In this document: one piece after another, positions 1 through 10,698 of the stretch | Layout of the letters: every line of letters starts with the position of its first letter | How positions within the stretch are numbered: position 1 is the first letter of the stretch | Virus record (IMG/VR): IMGVR_UViG_3300049846_001694 | Span: 1-26,945 of that record | Strand: one strand, 5' to 3' | Source: a virus | Length of the DNA stretch: 26,945 nucleotides | The notes under the pieces: model-generated | Databases searched by the model: none | The model's input: the letters and a program-made list of their open reading frames with translations, nothing else | What the model was told of the DNA's origin: nothing | Made by a program: the position numbers and the translations under genes

Positions 1-2
1 TT

Positions 3-1328
3 AAAGCAAAACCAGGATCTAATATTGATGTCAAGTCTACCTTAATTATAACAATAAACGGTGTATTACAAGTACCCGGAGAATCTTTTATTTTTGATGG
101 AGGCAGTACTATTAGATTTACCGAGGCCCCTAAGGCTGGGGATACTTCAACACTTATGTTCTATCGTGGCACTTCAGAAGTTGATACTAAACCTACTGAT
201 ATTTTAGAATCAGTTAAAGTCGGGGATAAGTTAACAATAGATTCTGATGATCCAATTTATGAACAAAATTCAAGAACTGTTGTTGATATAACAGCCACTG
301 ATTTGACTGAAACCAATCTCTATCCGGGTCCAGGAATTTCGTTGGTCGCAGATTTAGCCAGACCAGTTACCTTGTGTTATCAGCTTTCTGATACAACGAT
401 CAATGGAGAATCAGTAACTAAAGATAGAGAGATTTATGACTTTAATGTTATTAATCCAGCTACACTGATAAAGAAAATTAATAGCCAATCAACAGAAATT
501 TTTGTTGATAATGGTAGACCTTATCTCAGTAGTGTACCAACGGCAAAAAATGTGATCTCATTCATCTCCAATACTGCCTGGACCCCCGCCCTGGCAACAG
601 CAATTGTATCAACGGCTGGGACAATTTCTTCAATTCCTATTGCCGATGGCGGTTCTGGTTATACTACGACACCTTCCGTAACAATTTCCTATCCAATTGG
701 ATTTGGAACAACATTGGCAGCATCTGCGGTAGCTGGAATTACAAGTGGTATTGTTACATCAATTACGGTTGTTAATCCCGGAATTGGATACTCTACTATC
801 AACCCACCGCAAGTTTTAATTGAACCTCCAATTAAAACGGTACAAAAAATTGATGGATTTACATATCAAGGGGATTTTGGTTATATTACAGGAATCGCCG
901 CAACTTCAATTGTTGGTATTGCAACAACAGGATTGGCATTTGATTTCCATATACCTTTAACATCATATCTAAGGGATCCAAATAAAGTTGGTACTGCCAT
1001 TACTATTAGTGGCATTCAAACTGGATATTACTTTATGGTTAAAAATTCCAATGTTGGAAATGCCTCAACTAGCTATGATGAAAATAATCAGATAATTGGT
1101 ATTGGAACAACTTATCTTGATAATGTATACAGAGTTGCCAAGGTTTCTATAGCATCAAGTACAATAGCTGGTGTTGGGGCTACATTCGTAGCTAGGGTAG
1201 TTGTATCTGTGTCTAATAATCAGTTCTCTGGAATACAGACAAATTACTATGGAGATTATACTTGGGGAAGAATTTCTGGGTTTAATGAAGTAATCTCAAA
1301 CGAATTACTCCCTTTCTATAATCAATAA
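3..1328 (+). CDS. Virion structural protein, 5'-truncated by the window edge
   Basis: The frame is open from base 3. The ATG at 156 is internal, because in-frame coding sequence (ending INGVLQVPGESFIFDGG and on through FTEAP) precedes it, so the gene starts before the window. The visible 441 codons are rich in Gly, Ser, Thr, Ile and Val with no catalytic motif, as expected of a beta-structured tail or baseplate protein. Two GxGY modules lie near the middle (GSGYTTTPSV with Tyr at nt 660, GIGYSTINPP with Tyr at nt 789, 43 residues apart). The C-terminus has a hydrophobic stretch followed by NYYGDYTWGRI, a pattern I associate with marine T4-like phage structural proteins. It lies 32 bases upstream of gp8, where T4 has gp7, but I see no gp7 signature and do not assign it. 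The structural role is well supported by context; the specific component is unknown. Confidence 0.7.
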   Translation, partial: KAKPGSNIDVKSTLIITINGVLQVPGESFIFDGGSTIRFTEAPKAGDTSTLMFYRGTSEVDTKPTDILESVKVGDKLTIDSDDPIYEQNSRTVVDITATDLTETNLYPGPGISLVADLARPVTLCYQLSDTTINGESVTKDREIYDFNVINPATLIKKINSQSTEIFVDNGRPYLSSVPTAKNVISFISNTAWTPALATAIVSTAGTISSIPIADGGSGYTTTPSVTISYPIGFGTTLAASAVAGITSGIVTSITVVNPGIGYSTINPPQVLIEPPIKTVQKIDGFTYQGDFGYITGIAATSIVGIATTGLAFDFHIPLTSYLRDPNKVGTAITISGIQTGYYFMVKNSNVGNASTSYDENNQIIGIGTTYLDNVYRVAKVSIASSTIAGVGATFVARVVVSVSNNQFSGIQTNYYGDYTWGRISGFNEVISNELLPFYNQ

Positions 1329-1336
1329 ATTTTAAC

Positions 1337-1344
1337 GATAAATA
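1337..1344 (+). promoter_or_regulatory. Candidate T4-type late promoter before gp8
   Basis: GATAAATA fits the NATAAATA late-promoter box of T4-like phages and lies in the 32-base gap between the upstream structural gene and gp8. No Shine-Dalgarno sequence is visible before the gp8 ATG. The assignment rests on a short AT-rich match and its intergenic position only. Confidence 0.4.
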
Positions 1345-1360
1345 CCTAAAAACTATACAA

Positions 1361-2914
1361 ATGGCCGCAATTATAACTGACCAACTTAGAATTTTTAATG
1401 CTAGTAAGTTTGTTAGTGGAATCACTTCTTCTAATGATACAATTTATTCCTTTGTTGGTCTAACTAATCCTAATGATATTTCAAGCACTTGGAATATCTC
1501 CCCTGTTGCCCCGAGAGATAGTTTTAGCGATGAAAATAATACTTGGGACACTATTGTTGCCCTTAAAAAAATCAATGCCGAGGATATAAATCAGGTAGTA
1601 AGAAAAATTACATGGGAATCAGGTATAACTTATGACATGTATAGGCATGATATAAGTCGGGATAATATTGCCCTTCCTTCAAGAGCAACTAGCCTATATT
1701 CATCTAATTATTATGTTGTTAATAGTGATTATAAAGTATACATCTGTCTTCAGAATGGTACAGATCCTGAGAATCCTCAGGGCAGACCGTCCTTAGATGA
1801 ACCTAATTTTACTGATCTTGAACCTAGGGCCGCCGGGGATAGTGGGGATGGTTATATCTGGAAATATCTTTACACGATCAAACCAAGTGAAATCATCAAG
1901 TTTGACAATACCAATTTTATTCCAGTTCCTAAAAATTGGTTCACTGGAGCGGACAATGCTGCAGTTAGAAATAATGCCGTAACAAGTGGGCAAATTAAAG
2001 TTGTCACTATTGGTAACAGAGGGGTAGGCGTAGGTACTGCAAATAGAGAATATAGAAATGTTCCTATCAAAGGAGATGGTACCGGGGCCGAGGTTACTAT
2101 TGTTGTTAACGGAGATTCTAAAGTAGAAAGTGTTACCGTCTCCAAAGGGGGTAGTGGCTATACTTATGGTAGTGTAGATCTAGTTGCTGGTGGTGCCCCA
2201 GTTGGTACAGTTAGGCCAGTATTTAATGTTATTATTCCGCCTCAGGGTGGTCATGGGGCTGATATCTATAGAGAGCTTGGAGCAACAAACGTGATGCTCT
2301 ATTCTAGAATTGAAAATGATCAGCAAAATCCTGACTTTATAACTGGCAATCAAATTGCAAGAGTTGGTCTTATTCATAATCCACTAAGTTATGATTCAAA
2401 CGAGCTTTTGAGTTCCGATAAGGCTAGTTCCCTTTATGCATTAAAACTAACCGGCACTAATTTTAATGCGGCTTCCTTCCCAGCCAACACGACAATTACT
2501 CAAACCGTAGGAACAGGAATTACTGCTGTTGGTAGAGTTGTTTCTTATAATTCGGTAACTGGGGTTCTCAAATATTGGCAAGATCGTTCAACCGCAGGTT
2601 TTACTACCCTAGGAGCGCAAAATCCTAATCCAATTTACGGATTTAATAAAAATATGTTCACTTCTTCTCCAGCTTCAGGAGGAAGTCTAACTATTCAAGG
2701 TACAGTATCTTCTTTAGGTATAGATACTACATTTACGGGTATAACTACCACAATAAATAATAGAACTTACTATCTCGGACAACAATTTAACAAGGGACTC
2801 TCTACCCCGGAAGTGAAAAAATACTCTGGTAGTATTATTCATGTTGACAATAGACAGGCCATTTCTAGGTCTGAAAATCAAAGAGAAGATATTAAAGTAG
2901 TAATTCAGTTCTGA
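1361..2914 (+). CDS. gp8: Baseplate wedge subunit gp8
   Basis: This is the homologue of T4 gp8, a wedge component of the contractile-tail baseplate. Three places match T4 gp8 as I remember it: GDGYIWKYLYTIKP (residues 162-175; T4 has GDGYVWEYLFEIPP), a segment around ARVGLIHNPL (T4 ISIITNPL), and the C-terminus VDNRQAISRSENQREDIKVV (T4 has MENRPPI...TEEINIL). The protein is 517 residues against 334 in T4. Part of the extra length is a central insertion that includes one GxGY module (GGSGYTYGS, Tyr267). The start MAAIITDQ resembles gp8-type proteins of marine T4-like phages. The gene ends five bases before the giant structural gene, so the two are probably co-transcribed. No Shine-Dalgarno sequence precedes the ATG. 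Confidence 0.85.
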   Translation: MAAIITDQLRIFNASKFVSGITSSNDTIYSFVGLTNPNDISSTWNISPVAPRDSFSDENNTWDTIVALKKINAEDINQVVRKITWESGITYDMYRHDISRDNIALPSRATSLYSSNYYVVNSDYKVYICLQNGTDPENPQGRPSLDEPNFTDLEPRAAGDSGDGYIWKYLYTIKPSEIIKFDNTNFIPVPKNWFTGADNAAVRNNAVTSGQIKVVTIGNRGVGVGTANREYRNVPIKGDGTGAEVTIVVNGDSKVESVTVSKGGSGYTYGSVDLVAGGAPVGTVRPVFNVIIPPQGGHGADIYRELGATNVMLYSRIENDQQNPDFITGNQIARVGLIHNPLSYDSNELLSSDKASSLYALKLTGTNFNAASFPANTTITQTVGTGITAVGRVVSYNSVTGVLKYWQDRSTAGFTTLGAQNPNPIYGFNKNMFTSSPASGGSLTIQGTVSSLGIDTTFTGITTTINNRTYYLGQQFNKGLSTPEVKKYSGSIIHVDNRQAISRSENQREDIKVVIQF

Positions 2915-2919
2915 TAATC

Positions 2920-5900
2920 ATGCCCCAAGAAACAAATCTCAATACTACACCATATAATGATGATTTTGATGTAAACAAGGGGTTTTATAAGGTACTATTC
3001 AATCCTAGTAGACCAGTCCAAGCAAGGGAACTTACTACTTTACAGTCTATTTTACAAAATCAGGTAGAGCAGTTTGGTAAGCATATTTTTAAAGAAGGTA
3101 GCGTTGTCATACCCGGTAATGTAAGATATGAGGCTCCAGTATCTGCAGTTGAAATTGAGTCCGACTATAATGGTATTCCCATTTCTCTTTATTTTAACCA
3201 ATTAATTGGTAAAAAAATTCAAGGCCAGACTAGTGGAGTTTCTGCGGAAATTTTTTACCTATTAGACAAAAAAGATTCTGAAAGAAATAATTATACGCTA
3301 TACATAAAATATTTGCAGAGTGGATCGGATTTTCAAGCTTCTACTTTCTCTGATGGTGAAACACTAATTCTACAAGATATTGTTAATTATTCTAATACTA
3401 GTATTCAGCCTGGTCAAGGCTTTTGTAATACAATCTCCACAAATTGTAATTCAAATGGATCTTCCGTATCCGTAGCAGAAGGTGTATACTTTGTTCGTGG
3501 CTATTTTGCCAGAGTATTACCTCAGACTATTCTTCTTGACCAGTACAATATTTTTCCATCTTATAAAATTGGTTTTAATGTAATTGAAACCATCGTAACG
3601 GCAGATGAAGATAGTTCTTTATACGATAACGCCCAAGGTTTCTTTAATTACGCTGCTCCTGGGGCAGATCGCTTTAAGCTTGAGCTAGAATTAGATAAAA
3701 AAAGTATAGAAGATGCTAGTACCGATAATTTCGTTGAGATCTTAAGAGTAGAAAACGGAACTCCACAATTTTTTGATAAAAATACACAATATAATTTGAT
3801 CCGGGATGAACTTGCCAGGAGAACTTATGATGAATCTGGTGATTATTTTGTCATTCCTTTCCCATTATATGTCAGGGATAGTCTTAACGACAGAATTTTG
3901 AATACTGGTATTTACTATGAAAATCAATTTACTGCTCAGGGCAATATACCATCAGAAGATAAAATGGTATATCAAATTGGCCCTGGTAAAGCCTATGTTG
4001 GTGGATATGACGTAGAGACTATTTCATCTAAATTTTTAGATGTACCTAAGGCCAGAGAAACAAATACTGTTCAGAATCAAGTTCTACCTTTCAATGCTGG
4101 ATCTACCTTAATTATCAACAATGTAATTGGTGCTCCTTCTGTTGGTCTTGGGACAACTGGTTATGTTAGTTTGATGGACTCTAGACTTGGCACAAATAAG
4201 ATGGTGGCCGCAGGATCAACCATCGGATTTGCTAGAGTTTATGACTTTATCCCCGAAAGTAACTATGTTGATAATACCAGTAGATTAGTATTAAGACTTT
4301 TTGATATTCAAACTTACACCACATTAACCCTAAATTCCAATATCACTATATCTACTCCTGCCTATATTGAAGGTAAGTCTAGTGATGCCAGCGGATTCTT
4401 GGTGGATAGTGTAACCAATAATAATCAATTAAAGCTAATTCAGGTTTCTGGTAAATTCTTAGAGAATGAGCAAATTTTAGTAAACGGTATTCAAAATAAT
4501 AGACTGATTACTAGTATTACAGATAACTCAATTAAAGACGTAAAATCAATTTATTCCAGCGTTGGTATTTCAACTTTCAATGCTGATGTTGAGCTAAACA
4601 AAAAGTCATATATTGCTCCTCCTGGAACCGTTTTCAAAATTACTCCTAATTTCTCGGGCATTAGTACAGTATCTTCCGGCCTTAATAATAATTTCAACAC
4701 TTTAGTTAAGCCTGGGGACATTATTTCATATAATAATCCAAATTTTAGTGGAGATGTAATTTACAATAAAGTATCTGCTGTTAGTGCTGGTGGTACTTTC
4801 TTTAACATAGTTGGGATTACTACCGTATCCGGCGTATGCTCCGGGGCATTACCATTAACAAATACTGAAGTCTCCAACATTATTAAAATTGAGTCTTATT
4901 TGGATTCATACAATGATTCCTTAATGACTCCCCTAGGTAAAAACAATGTAGCAAATATTGATCTAGTAAGTACCGAAATTACACAAAGAAGAACCTTTGA
5001 CAACGTTTCATTCTCAGCATCTTCATTAACTATTACAATTAATCCAACAGATGTAGATGTTTATTTTGATTCATTTGATGAAGATAAATTTGTAATTGTT
5101 TACTCTGATGGCACCTTTGAGCCAATGCGGAGTGATAAGTATTCTCTTGATGGTACTGGTAAAATCCTTACTTTTAACGGCCTAACAAAATCAAGTGGAA
5201 CTGCCAAGGTTATCGCTACCGTAAAAAATCTAAAGCCATCACATAAAAATAAGATCTTCAATCCAGTAAAAACATTAGTTGTAAATAAATCCAATCTTAC
5301 TTCTTCTGGCATTGGTACAACCACCCTAAATGATGGCTTAACATACAGTAACATTTATGGGCTAAGAGTGCAAGATAGAGAGATTTGTTTAAATGTTCCT
5401 GATGTAGTGAGAGTTATCGGCATTTACGAGTCTACTACTAATAGCGAGCCATCATTACCAAAACTCCAACTTAATTCTTTTAGTGGAGTAACTAATAGCA
5501 ACCAAGATCTACTTGTTGGGGAGACTTTTATTGGTACCGATTCTGGCGCTGCAGCTATTATTGTAAGGCTAGTAGATTCCGATAAAGTTGAGTATGTTTA
5601 TCTAAACACATTCCAATTCCTAGAAGGCGAGCAAATCAAGACTAAGCAATCAGAAATCACTGCAAATATTACCAAAAACATCTTTGGAGATAAAAATATA
5701 ACTCAAAATTATTCTCTAGATGATGGGCAAACCCAATCAATTTATGATTATTCAAAAATAGTAAGAAAAAATAATAATACCATTCCTACTAAGGCATTAA
5801 AGATTGTATTCCAGTCCTATACCATAGACTCTAATGATACTGGAGAAATTATTAGTGCAAATAGTTATTCTGTTGATAGATTCAAGCATGATGTTCCTTC

Positions 5901-8900
5901 TCTGGTGAATAGAAGGCTATCAGATTTTATTGATATCAGACCAAGAGTAGCGGAATACTCCACATCACAATATTCTCCATTTGATTTTAGAGCTAGAAAT
6001 TTTGCTGCAGACGGACAATATTCAAAGTATGTACTGGCCCCTAATGAGAATATCATTCTTTCTTTCTCATATTATCTTCCAAGAGTAGATAAGGTTCTTC
6101 TCAGCCCTAATGGTACCTTTGAATTGGCCATGGGTCTACCTAGTGAGAATCCAACTGCACCAGAAACAAAAGCTGGAACTTTGGATATTGCAACTATTCA
6201 TGTTCCTCCTTATGTTTATAATGTAAAAAATGTTAACGTGAAAATTCAAGAGCATAAGAGATATCGTATGCAAGATATCTCTTTGCTAGAGAATAGAATT
6301 GAAAGGGTTGAAAAGTATACAACTCTTTCAATGCTTGAAAGTAAGGCAGAAAACTTCACAATAAAAGACGCTGAAACTGGATTAGATAGGTTTAAGTGCG
6401 GATTCTTTGTTGATAATTTCTCCACTCATGATTATCATGATTTAAGCAATCCTATTTTCAATAGTGCTATTGATTCCGCTAATAAAACTTTAAGGCCAAA
6501 ACATTATACTACCTCATTAGATCTACAATTAGGTTCTGAAGCAATTTCAGGAGTAGGGCAAACGTTCTCTCCAACTGTAGATCAAAGTTATGTTAATGAT
6601 TTGGGATCTCCTGGAATCAAAAAAACTGGGGATCTAATTACATTAAATTATCAAGAAAAAGTTTATATTCAGCAATCTGTTGCCACTAGAACTGAAAATG
6701 TTACTCCATTTATTGTTTTCTATTGGCAGGGTTCTATTGAACTTCATCCTCCAATGGATTCTTGGATTGAAGAATCTTTTGTAACAACTACAACCGCAAA
6801 TACCGTTACTACAAATGTCCCCCCACAAGATGTTCCTGCTCTAGGTGGCGGTGCAATAGTTTCTTCAAGCAGCAGAGGAAGTGCATCAATACAGACAGAA
6901 AGACAAGCAAAAGAATCGCAAAATTCCCCAGTCTTTACTCCGCCATCTACGGTCAATCTTGGAGTCCAAGCAACACAATGGCTAACAAATGCCCAGCAAC
7001 TTTTAACCCAAATTGCCGTTGGTGGACCTAGAGCCAGTGATGGATTTTATACATTTACAACAACCCCGTCCATTACTAGCTCAAATCAACTGAGTACTTG
7101 GACTGGTAATAGCTTTATTTGGGGAGACACCTTACATTTAGAATATGATACGTATTCTGGCTCCCTAACCCAAGCTGATAAAGATTATATTAATCAATTA
7201 CTTCCTCCTGACGTAGCTAGTGCTTATATTACTGAAATCCAAGCACGAAAAGATCATGCTGCCGTATTAAATTTTAGTGCCTCAGCCTATTTTGATGGGG
7301 CAACTACTGGTTCTACAGTGACCCAACAAACACAAACAATAACTAGAAATATTCTAATACCACAGCAAGTACAAGAAACTATTACTAGTAGAACAAACAC
7401 CTCAAATTATACTGAAGCCGTAACTTATCTAAGAAGTAGGAATATTGAATTTGATGTTAAGGGGTTGAAGCCCGTTACCAGTTTTAATGCCTTCTTTGAG
7501 GGGATTGATGTTTCTTCCTATGTTTTCCCCAAACTTCTTGAAATTAGAATGATTTCTGGTAAATTCCAGATTGGTGAAACTGTTGAAAGTGATCCGCATT
7601 TTATTAGAGGTCAAATTAAATTTAGGGTTTGTTCTCCTAATCATAAAACTGGGCCATTCAATGCACCACAAGAAACATTTGCATTAATTCCATATACTCA
7701 AACTCTGCCTCCATCCAATTATTCTGAATCTTCTACATTTATTAACGTAGATACTAGGGCTCTACAACTTCCATCTGAAGTTGATTACTATGGAATCGCT
7801 CTCAAGGATATGACCATAATTGGTAAAACTTCTGGGGCGGTTGCTAAAATAACGAATATACGGTTGATCTCCGATTCTCAAGGAAGGTTAATTGGATCCT
7901 TGTTTGTACCTAATCCCAAAACTGTGGGTAATCCAAATTGGATTAACGGTAAAAATACCTTTTTAGTTTCTGATTCTAAAACTTTAGATAATACTAAGCT
8001 AGATTTGATCATAGCAAACCAAAGAACAAGCCAAAGTAGTGCCCAGGCAGACTTTACTTCAAACGCCACTAGAAATGTAACCGAAACCAATATCATAACA
8101 ACTAGAAATGTAACAATTATTCCAGCAAGAACCGTAACAGAACAAATTACGCAAGTTGTTGATGTTGTTGTTCCTGGTGTCAATAGGCCCGCAGTTGATA
8201 TCTTCTCTTCCGCAGATCCACTGGCGCAATCATTCTATGTGACCCCGCCTAATGGTATTTTCGTTACAAGTATAGATGTGTTTTTTGAAACCAAAGATAA
8301 TGATATCCCAGTAACACTCCAACTTCGGCCCATGATCGCGGGTGTACCTAGTACGGTCGTGGTTCCATTCGGTGAAGTCACTTTGACACCAGATCAGGTT
8401 AATCTATCTCTTGATGGTACTGTAGCAACCAGATTCACTTTCCCTTCTCCAGTTTATCTAAAGGGTCCACAATCACAGGAGATTCGCAAGTCTCCTGTTG
8501 GAAGTAACCAGACTTCAGAATACTGCATCGTACTGTTATCCAATAGCTCTAATTATAGAGTGTTTATCTCACAATTAGGCGAAAATGACATTCTAACAGG
8601 CGCTAGAGTATCACAACAACCAACTATTGGAAGCTTGTTTAAGTCTCAAAATGGTTCTGTTTGGTCTCCTTCCCAGCTAGAAGATCTTAAGTATACCATC
8701 TATAGAGCCGATTTTGAACCTAGTGGTCTTGTTAGATTCTATAATCCCAAGCTAGGGCCGAAGAATAATAAGACAACCATAACCGGAGCTAATCAGTTCT
8801 TATCCCTTTCAAGAAGGGCTGTGGTTGGACTTGCTTCAACAGGATATAATTCTAGCGTAATAGTTCCTGGTGTGACCATTAAGCAAAATAGTGCTTCTGC

Positions 8901-10698
8901 CAAACTTTTCAGTATTGCTGGAGATATTTTGGTTGGTGCGGGTGTGACTGTATCTGATGCTGGTATTGGCTACACTAATGGAACTTTTAATAATGTTTCT
9001 CTGGTAACAGAAACAGGCTATGGTAAAGGAGCAACTGCCAATATTACCATCTCTGGAAATGTTGTCAATACCGTTACTATCGTCAATGGTGGTATTGGAT
9101 ATTCCGTTGGTGATAGCCTATTGGTTCCTGAACTAGGACAAAATGTTGGCTTTGGCGGAAAAGTAACTGTAACTAATGTAAACTCCTTGAACACCTTTGT
9201 ACTTTCAGACATTCAAGGAACATTTACTCCAGGAATTTCAACCGTTAGTTATGTTAATTCATCGGGAATAACAACAACAATTGGAGTAGGTGTTACCCTT
9301 TCAAGCGTTGAGCCTGATAATTATTATGATGGTAGACACTTAAAGGTGTATCATTTAAATCATGGAATGCATTCTAGTGAGAATTATGTGAAAATTAGTG
9401 ATTTTAGACCTCTAAACACATCTACTAATTCTAATCTTTCCGTTCAGTTAACTGCAACTGAAACAAATACTATTTCACTAAATTCCTCTTCTGGATTTGA
9501 ATTATTTGAAGGGCTTGCCGTTAGTCCCTCAAACCCAGGTTATGTAATAATTGGTAAAGAGGTTATTACCTACACTACAGTAACCGGAAATGTTCTTTCC
9601 GGTTTAACCCGTGGCGTAGATGGAACACAGGCCCAACCTTATGCTGTTGGTATTCCAGTTTACAAGTATGAATTTAATGGTATATCATTGAGAAGAATCA
9701 ATAAGGTCCATAATTTTGCTGAGGTAGATATTGATAATCATCCTATTGAATTGAATAGCTATTTCATTAAATTAGAAACTTCTAATACTGATTTTGATGG
9801 TAATGTTATTGGAACAAATAGGCCGGATCTTTACTTCAATACCACAGTTCAATCTGGTGAGGCTGGTACCAACTTAAGTAATAACATTCAATTTGAAGTC
9901 ATTACGCCAAATATTGCAAATATTGTTCCTTCAAGAACTAGTCTAACATCAAGAATTAGAACTTACACTGGAACTAGCATAAGTGGCAATGAAAAATCAT
10001 TCATAGATTCAGGTTTTTCTCCAATCGCATTAAACTCCATTACTTACCTAAGTTCCCCTAGGTTGATTTGCTCTACTGTAAATGAAGAAAGATTCATTAA
10101 TGACTCTCCTGGTAACAGGTCATTTACAATGGAATTCCTGATGAATACAGAAGATTCTTTTGTATCTCCGGTAATTGACACTATTAATACCTCCGTTATT
10201 TTGACAACTAATCTTGTTAATTCTCCCGTTAATGGATCATATGCAGATGATGATAGCGTAAGGTCACTTTATGCAGACAAACATGCTGCAATTTATGTCT
10301 CTAAACCAATAAGGCTGGAAATACCAGCAAACTCTTTGAAGGTCATTCTATCCGCTAATAGAACTAGTTTTAATGACGTGAGAGTTTTGTATCAACTGTA
10401 TAGAGATGATACACCGGATAGCTCTAAGAATTTTGAATTATTCCCTGGTTATTCTAATTATCAAATTGATGGGCAGGGAATTAAGAGAGTTATAGACCCT
10501 TCCAAGAATGATGGCTCCTCAGATACGTTTGTTCAAGAGGGTACTATAACAGGATTTAAAGATTATCAATACTCTGTGGATGATTTGCCTGATTTTAATG
10601 CTTTTGCTATCAAAATAGTCATGGCATCTACTAGTCAGACTAATCCACCTTTAATCAAAGACCTAAGAGCCTTTGCCACCATAAAACCTAGAGTATAA
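2920..10698 (+). CDS. Giant baseplate/tail-fibre structural protein (DUF4815-like N-terminus)
   Basis: A 2,592-residue virion protein of the large family found in marine T4-like phages. The N-terminus (NPSRPVQARELTTLQSILQN) is the hallmark of the DUF4815-type baseplate/fibre protein. Around residues 1114-1160 a helical segment (YRMQDISLLENRIERVEKYT), followed by GLDRFKCGFFVDNFS, is also typical. Thr-rich stretches lie near residues 1466-1490 and 1717-1755. A beta-sandwich-like segment DPLAQSFYV...DVFFETKDNDIPVTLQLR covers about 1765-1805. Two GxGY modules have Tyr2018 and Tyr2061, and an RGVDGT module covers about 2213-2251. The C-terminal region (KPIRLEI...NSLKVILSANR...VRVLYQLYRDD) resembles ends of other baseplate-attached proteins. 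No enzyme motif was recognised. It occupies the position of T4 gp9-gp12 and wac, so it may take over fibre attachment or fibre duties; that is inference. Its stop overlaps the next ATG (TAATG). Confidence 0.8.
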   Translation: MPQETNLNTTPYNDDFDVNKGFYKVLFNPSRPVQARELTTLQSILQNQVEQFGKHIFKEGSVVIPGNVRYEAPVSAVEIESDYNGIPISLYFNQLIGKKIQGQTSGVSAEIFYLLDKKDSERNNYTLYIKYLQSGSDFQASTFSDGETLILQDIVNYSNTSIQPGQGFCNTISTNCNSNGSSVSVAEGVYFVRGYFARVLPQTILLDQYNIFPSYKIGFNVIETIVTADEDSSLYDNAQGFFNYAAPGADRFKLELELDKKSIEDASTDNFVEILRVENGTPQFFDKNTQYNLIRDELARRTYDESGDYFVIPFPLYVRDSLNDRILNTGIYYENQFTAQGNIPSEDKMVYQIGPGKAYVGGYDVETISSKFLDVPKARETNTVQNQVLPFNAGSTLIINNVIGAPSVGLGTTGYVSLMDSRLGTNKMVAAGSTIGFARVYDFIPESNYVDNTSRLVLRLFDIQTYTTLTLNSNITISTPAYIEGKSSDASGFLVDSVTNNNQLKLIQVSGKFLENEQILVNGIQNNRLITSITDNSIKDVKSIYSSVGISTFNADVELNKKSYIAPPGTVFKITPNFSGISTVSSGLNNNFNTLVKPGDIISYNNPNFSGDVIYNKVSAVSAGGTFFNIVGITTVSGVCSGALPLTNTEVSNIIKIESYLDSYNDSLMTPLGKNNVANIDLVSTEITQRRTFDNVSFSASSLTITINPTDVDVYFDSFDEDKFVIVYSDGTFEPMRSDKYSLDGTGKILTFNGLTKSSGTAKVIATVKNLKPSHKNKIFNPVKTLVVNKSNLTSSGIGTTTLNDGLTYSNIYGLRVQDREICLNVPDVVRVIGIYESTTNSEPSLPKLQLNSFSGVTNSNQDLLVGETFIGTDSGAAAIIVRLVDSDKVEYVYLNTFQFLEGEQIKTKQSEITANITKNIFGDKNITQNYSLDDGQTQSIYDYSKIVRKNNNTIPTKALKIVFQSYTIDSNDTGEIISANSYSVDRFKHDVPSLVNRRLSDFIDIRPRVAEYSTSQYSPFDFRARNFAADGQYSKYVLAPNENIILSFSYYLPRVDKVLLSPNGTFELAMGLPSENPTAPETKAGTLDIATIHVPPYVYNVKNVNVKIQEHKRYRMQDISLLENRIERVEKYTTLSMLESKAENFTIKDAETGLDRFKCGFFVDNFSTHDYHDLSNPIFNSAIDSANKTLRPKHYTTSLDLQLGSEAISGVGQTFSPTVDQSYVNDLGSPGIKKTGDLITLNYQEKVYIQQSVATRTENVTPFIVFYWQGSIELHPPMDSWIEESFVTTTTANTVTTNVPPQDVPALGGGAIVSSSSRGSASIQTERQAKESQNSPVFTPPSTVNLGVQATQWLTNAQQLLTQIAVGGPRASDGFYTFTTTPSITSSNQLSTWTGNSFIWGDTLHLEYDTYSGSLTQADKDYINQLLPPDVASAYITEIQARKDHAAVLNFSASAYFDGATTGSTVTQQTQTITRNILIPQQVQETITSRTNTSNYTEAVTYLRSRNIEFDVKGLKPVTSFNAFFEGIDVSSYVFPKLLEIRMISGKFQIGETVESDPHFIRGQIKFRVCSPNHKTGPFNAPQETFALIPYTQTLPPSNYSESSTFINVDTRALQLPSEVDYYGIALKDMTIIGKTSGAVAKITNIRLISDSQGRLIGSLFVPNPKTVGNPNWINGKNTFLVSDSKTLDNTKLDLIIANQRTSQSSAQADFTSNATRNVTETNIITTRNVTIIPARTVTEQITQVVDVVVPGVNRPAVDIFSSADPLAQSFYVTPPNGIFVTSIDVFFETKDNDIPVTLQLRPMIAGVPSTVVVPFGEVTLTPDQVNLSLDGTVATRFTFPSPVYLKGPQSQEIRKSPVGSNQTSEYCIVLLSNSSNYRVFISQLGENDILTGARVSQQPTIGSLFKSQNGSVWSPSQLEDLKYTIYRADFEPSGLVRFYNPKLGPKNNKTTITGANQFLSLSRRAVVGLASTGYNSSVIVPGVTIKQNSASAKLFSIAGDILVGAGVTVSDAGIGYTNGTFNNVSLVTETGYGKGATANITISGNVVNTVTIVNGGIGYSVGDSLLVPELGQNVGFGGKVTVTNVNSLNTFVLSDIQGTFTPGISTVSYVNSSGITTTIGVGVTLSSVEPDNYYDGRHLKVYHLNHGMHSSENYVKISDFRPLNTSTNSNLSVQLTATETNTISLNSSSGFELFEGLAVSPSNPGYVIIGKEVITYTTVTGNVLSGLTRGVDGTQAQPYAVGIPVYKYEFNGISLRRINKVHNFAEVDIDNHPIELNSYFIKLETSNTDFDGNVIGTNRPDLYFNTTVQSGEAGTNLSNNIQFEVITPNIANIVPSRTSLTSRIRTYTGTSISGNEKSFIDSGFSPIALNSITYLSSPRLICSTVNEERFINDSPGNRSFTMEFLMNTEDSFVSPVIDTINTSVILTTNLVNSPVNGSYADDDSVRSLYADKHAAIYVSKPIRLEIPANSLKVILSANRTSFNDVRVLYQLYRDDTPDSSKNFELFPGYSNYQIDGQGIKRVIDPSKNDGSSDTFVQEGTITGFKDYQYSVDDLPDFNAFAIKIVMASTSQTNPPLIKDLRAFATIKPRV

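Noticed and set aside
156-158. ATG 156 as the true start of the first gene.
   Set aside because: The frame is open and protein-like back to base 3 (GVLQVPGESFIFDGG and onward), so the gene starts before the window.
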